Positions 63,038-64,000 of a stretch of DNA of 64,000 bases are shown one piece after another. The notes beneath the pieces were generated by a model. The model saw nothing but the letters and a program-made list of their open reading frames with translations. It had not been told where the DNA came from and ran no database searches. This stretch comes from Chalciporus piperatus (taxonomy: Eukaryota; Basidiomycota; Agaricomycetes; Boletales; Boletaceae), in the NCBI GenBank assembly GCA_038093975.1, contig JBBPTG010000047.1:62001-126000 (forward strand). The letters run 5' to 3'. The translations under genes and the position numbers were made by a program. Numbering within the stretch: the stretch's first letter is position 1; each line of letters opens with the position of its first letter.

Positions 63038-64000
63038 ATAAAAATACCTAGATCAAAGGGAAGAAGGACGCCAAGGGTATGCCTGCTACTTGGAAACGAG
63101 GTCTCAGACCTAGTTCAATTGCACAGTCAATCATCGTAAGCGACATGAAGGACATCCTGTCTTACCTTGCAACCCGCTGGGGGAAAGAGAAAAGCAAGGA
63201 GTGTACGCCGTGAACTGGGAAAACGCTGAGAGGAAACATTCAGGCATTTATCTGAGAATGCAGGCCCACCAGGGTTGCAACCGTCGTCATGACGGGGAAG
63301 CATGACAAATGGTGGAATGTTTTCATCGCACCGTTACATAGCAAGTTGGCACGATGTTGTGCGTTCCAGTCGATTGGGACCCTGGAATTTGGTGCCTGTT
63401 CACGTCTGACATGCCAGTAGGAGCACAAGACGGTGGGATGTATCCATGGACATTGTCCTCCAACTTGATTCATTGTATGGGAGTTGCCAGGGACGGTGGT
63501 GGGTGTTGCCCCAAGGCGACAGACATAAAGGAGGTCCATGTCTGATCAATAAAGATTTACCCAGGAAAGGAAATTACCGTTGATCGGCAATTCAACTTCC
63601 GATAGAGGCTCCGCATGAGATTGACTGTGCTTTCTGATTGGATCATGATGGCGAGCTGTATTCCTAATATTCCTAGACTCCCTTGCACTCATCAGTTGAT
63701 GGCGGATATGAAGCTGAGGCTCTCCCGAAGATAGTCGGTGGTGAATAAATCTCACACGGAGCCAGTGATTTGAAATACTTGAGCCAAACTTGAGCAATTG
63801 TTTTGAGTCGGAATCAGCGCCCGTGACTCCGAGTCATTGGACGGAACGTTGGCATGTGTCAGTGACCTTGCGACCATCGACCGAGTCAACGCCGTATTCG
63901 CCCGTATCGAGTGTCGGCGATGACTGATCCAAAGAAACAGTTTAGCATCACCCTCACTGAGCCCGTCGCTTTTCTTCGTTCTTCTGATCCCTCTGGACGT
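63038..64000. other. no recognised gene
   Basis: The last 960 bases contain only short ORFs (for example 63240-63539 minus) without recognisable features. Probably the promoter side of the secreted-protein gene plus intergenic sequence. Confidence 0.3.

Overview
The window is nuclear DNA of a filamentous basidiomycete, most likely an Agaricomycete. The genes are broken by many 45-60 bp GT-AG introns and are dominated by families typical of mushroom genomes: multi-exon P450s, TRI5-like terpene synthases, GT8 transferases, caspase-domain proteins and CHAT/TPR repeats. The LINE carries an RNase H domain. No rRNA and no functional tRNA was found. Long ORF-track reading frames are rare, so most calls rest on exon pieces joined by eye.

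Layout. 1-5.8 kb: an interrupted ORF, a 3.28 kb element with 55-bp perfect inverted ends and three nested tandem-repeat arrays, then anonymous sequence. 5.9-8.0 kb: P450-1 (-). 9.1-16.4 kb: an apparently intact LINE (-), one 2256-codon ORF. 16.8-18.0 kb: BAHD-like acyltransferase (+). 18.2-21.9 kb: P450-2 (-), split by a 1.57 kb transposon flanked by an 8-bp target duplication. 23.9-25.2 kb: TRI5-like sesquiterpene synthase (-). 25.7-27.0 kb: capsular-polysaccharide-type glycosyltransferase (+). 27.1-28.3 kb: SDR (+). 28.4-29.5 kb: alpha/beta hydrolase (-). 29.7-32.0 kb: MFS transporter (+). 32.2-36.4 kb: decayed ABM-like copies around P450-3 (-). 36.8-37.7 kb: AsaB/NvfI-like oxygenase (-). 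38.1-41.8 kb: three GT8 paralogues. 42.2-47.3 kb: P450-4 (+) and P450-5 (-). 47.4-47.8 kb: CHAT/TPR remnant. 49.5-55.1 kb: an intact caspase-domain gene lacking the catalytic His, and a broken paralogue that keeps it. 56.7-58.6 kb: a non-autonomous DNA element with dense GGTGAT/ATCACC subterminal repeats. 58.6-59.4 kb: coiled-coil protein. 60.5-63.0 kb: secreted Ser/Thr-rich protein (-).

Working together. From about 5.9 to 47.3 kb the genes form what looks like a terpenoid biosynthetic cluster. A cyclase would make the hydrocarbon. Up to five P450s, an SDR and a non-heme iron oxygenase would oxidise it. An acyltransferase, an esterase and up to four glycosyltransferases would decorate it, and an MFS pump would export it. 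The product is unknown. At least one step (P450-2) is disabled here by a transposon. The 47-59 kb part looks like a separate cell-death/self-recognition neighbourhood of caspase-like and CHAT/TPR material.
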